This document shows positions 7,472 to 7,871 of a stretch of DNA of 7,871 nucleotides, one piece after another (position 1 is the first letter of the stretch; each line of letters begins with the position of its first letter). Origin of the DNA: an uncultured Lachnospiraceae bacterium (GTDB taxonomy: Bacteria; Bacillota; Clostridia; Lachnospirales; Lachnospiraceae); assembly GCA_910583965.1 (NCBI GenBank), contig CAJUAE010000133.1, forward strand, positions 1 to 7,871. Reading direction: 5' to 3'. The position numbers and the translations under genes are program-made. The notes beneath the pieces were generated by a model. That model saw nothing but the letters and a program-made list of their open reading frames with translations, did no database searches and was not told where the DNA came from.

Positions 7472-7491
7472 GGTACTTATTCTAAACTGAT
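7464..7491 (-). repeat. Right arm of the 28-bp inverted repeat bracketing lanA
   Basis: This is the partner of 7162-7189, in opposite orientation, with 274 bp between the arms. In the minus-strand transcript the four differences give one G-U pair and three mismatches. The arm starts about 3 nt after the predicted lanA transcription start and ends 14 nt before the ribosome site. Similarity may continue inward (TGCAACAA here, TGCAATAA in the left arm) after a small gap. Confidence 0.85.
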
Positions 7492-7500
7492 CCATATTTA

Positions 7501-7506
7501 ATTATA
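7501..7506 (-). promoter_or_regulatory. -10 box of the lanA promoter
   Basis: A perfect TATAAT lies 65 nt before the lanA ATG. At 17 bp upstream the -35 region reads CAAGTA, far from TTGACA. A good -10 with a poor -35 is typical of activator-dependent promoters, which fits control by the two-component pair in this locus. Transcription would begin near 7494. Confidence 0.55.
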
Positions 7507-7543
7507 TTTTGATGATTATTTCTTACTTGCTTTTGACATTATT
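7507..7543 (-). repeat. Direct repeat pair beside the lanA -10 box
   Basis: On the minus strand AATAATGTCAAAA (7543-7531) recurs as AATAATCATCAAAA (7520-7507), offset by 23 bp, and the second copy abuts the -10 box. Two near-identical blocks about two helical turns apart in a promoter without a -35 box could be regulator half-sites. The region is very AT-rich, so chance similarity cannot be excluded. Confidence 0.35.
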
Positions 7544-7576
7544 AGATTACCACACATTTTTCCATTTTCTTTTTTT

Positions 7577-7605
7577 ATGTAATTTTTCCGATAGTTCATG
7601 TAATT
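7577..7605 (-). repeat. Two AATTACAT repeats 21 bp apart upstream of the lanA promoter
   Basis: AATTACAT occurs at 7605-7598 and 7584-7577 on the minus strand, exactly 21 bp apart, or two turns of the helix. They are 71-99 bp upstream of the -10 box. They are candidate binding sites for a dimeric regulator, although the distance is large for a simple activator and the motif is AT-rich. Confidence 0.35.
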
Positions 7606-7650
7606 ATTTCTCATTCTTTTTTCATATAAACCTAAATTCATATTAAAATA

Positions 7651-7682
7651 AGGCAGGACACAACTATTGTTATGTCCTGCCT
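7651..7682 (-). terminator. Strong, probably bidirectional hairpin terminator upstream of lanA
   Basis: A perfect ten-pair stem (AGGCAGGACA at 7651-7660 with TGTCCTGCCT at 7673-7682) continues inside its loop with AAC/GTT around TATT. On the minus strand it is followed by TATTTTAATA. On the plus strand it is followed by six T (7686-7691). It begins 8 nt after the stop codon of the upstream frame, so it probably ends that gene and insulates the lanA promoter. Confidence 0.75.
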
Positions 7683-7690
7683 ATCTTTTT

Positions 7691-7855
7691 TCAGTTTTCT
7701 CCTGCTATTAAATTATTTAGTGTTAGTGAAAGTCTGTGTTGGTTCGCACATTTCTGACAATTACAAACATCGGAATACCAGTCTTTGTATGTAGTGCCAA
7801 CACACTTATTGACTAACACCTTATATTTATACTCTACATCTCCCTCTGCTGATTT
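7691..7855 (-). CDS. Unrecognised Cys-rich reading frame, start uncertain, possibly the tail of a broken or frameshifted gene
   Basis: The frame is open for 54 codons from just after a TAA (7858-7856) to the TGA at 7693-7691, which is followed by a strong terminator. The product is hydrophilic and contains KCVGTTYKDWYSDVCNCQKC, with Cys spacing C-x12-C-x-C-x2-C, and ends LNNLIAGEN. There is no ATG in frame. A GTG at 7819 would give 42 residues but lacks a clear ribosome site. In another frame GTG-ATG-AAA opens at 7871, and deleting one A from the A5 run at 7857-7853 would join it to this frame. This could mean a frameshift, a sequencing error or slippage. I recognise no family. The CxCxxC cluster could bind metal, but that is speculation. 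Confidence 0.35.
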   Translation of the reverse strand, partial: KSAEGDVEYKYKVLVNKCVGTTYKDWYSDVCNCQKCANQHRLSLTLNNLIAGEN

Positions 7856-7871
7856 TTAGTATTTTCATCAC

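Noticed and set aside
7436..7495. Longer LanA starting at the ATG at 7495
   Set aside because: That codon lies at or before the predicted transcription start and has no ribosome site, while the ATG at 7435 has AAAGGAG at good spacing.
7533..7538. TTGACA on the plus strand as a -35 box
   Set aside because: No -10-like sequence follows at 16-18 bp, and no plus-strand gene lies downstream.
7516..7614. 32-codon Lys/Asn-rich minus-strand frame in the lanA promoter region
   Set aside because: It has no ribosome site, sits in very AT-rich DNA, covers the putative promoter repeats, and its composition follows the local A-richness. I do not think it is a gene.

Overview
The window carries the core of a class II lanthipeptide (lantibiotic) locus. 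All genes lie on the minus strand, so transcription runs from high to low coordinates. The DNA is AT-rich, with GGAGG-type ribosome sites, sigma-A-like boxes and a LanM/LanT system. This points to a low-GC Gram-positive bacterium, most likely a gut clostridium of the Lachnospiraceae type, though the genus cannot be read from the sequence.

Layout in order of transcription. (1) 7691-7871: the end of an unrecognised Cys-rich reading frame entering from outside the window, closed by a strong hairpin at 7651-7682. (2) 7436-7650: an intergenic promoter region with a consensus -10 box, a poor -35 region and two pairs of short direct repeats. (3) 7235-7435: lanA, a 66-residue precursor whose core has the CTxTxEC lipid II-binding motif of the mersacidin/plantaricin C group. 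(4) 4021-7134: lanM, the bifunctional dehydratase/cyclase. (5) 1893-4013: lanT, a C39-peptidase ABC transporter that removes the leader and exports the product. It is followed within 5 bp by a long hairpin terminator. (6) 1060-1752 and 133-1056: an OmpR-type response regulator and a histidine kinase with no sensor domain. They have their own promoter (TTGTAA-17-TATAAT) and a terminator at 74-101. (7) 11-54: four 11-bp tandem repeats at the left edge, probably a regulator-binding array for the next operon.

How it works together: LanM dehydrates Ser/Thr and forms thioether rings on LanA. LanT cuts the leader at a Gly/Ala site and exports the peptide, which probably binds lipid II. The two-component pair probably controls lanA and/or an operon to the left, where immunity genes (lanFEG) would be expected; none are in this window.

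The most unusual feature is a 28-bp imperfect inverted repeat (24/28 identical) that brackets lanA. One arm lies in the lanA 5' leader, just after the predicted transcription start, and the other in the lanA-lanM gap. It could close the lanA mRNA into a protected loop, or be the ends of an invertible segment that would disconnect lanA from its promoter.
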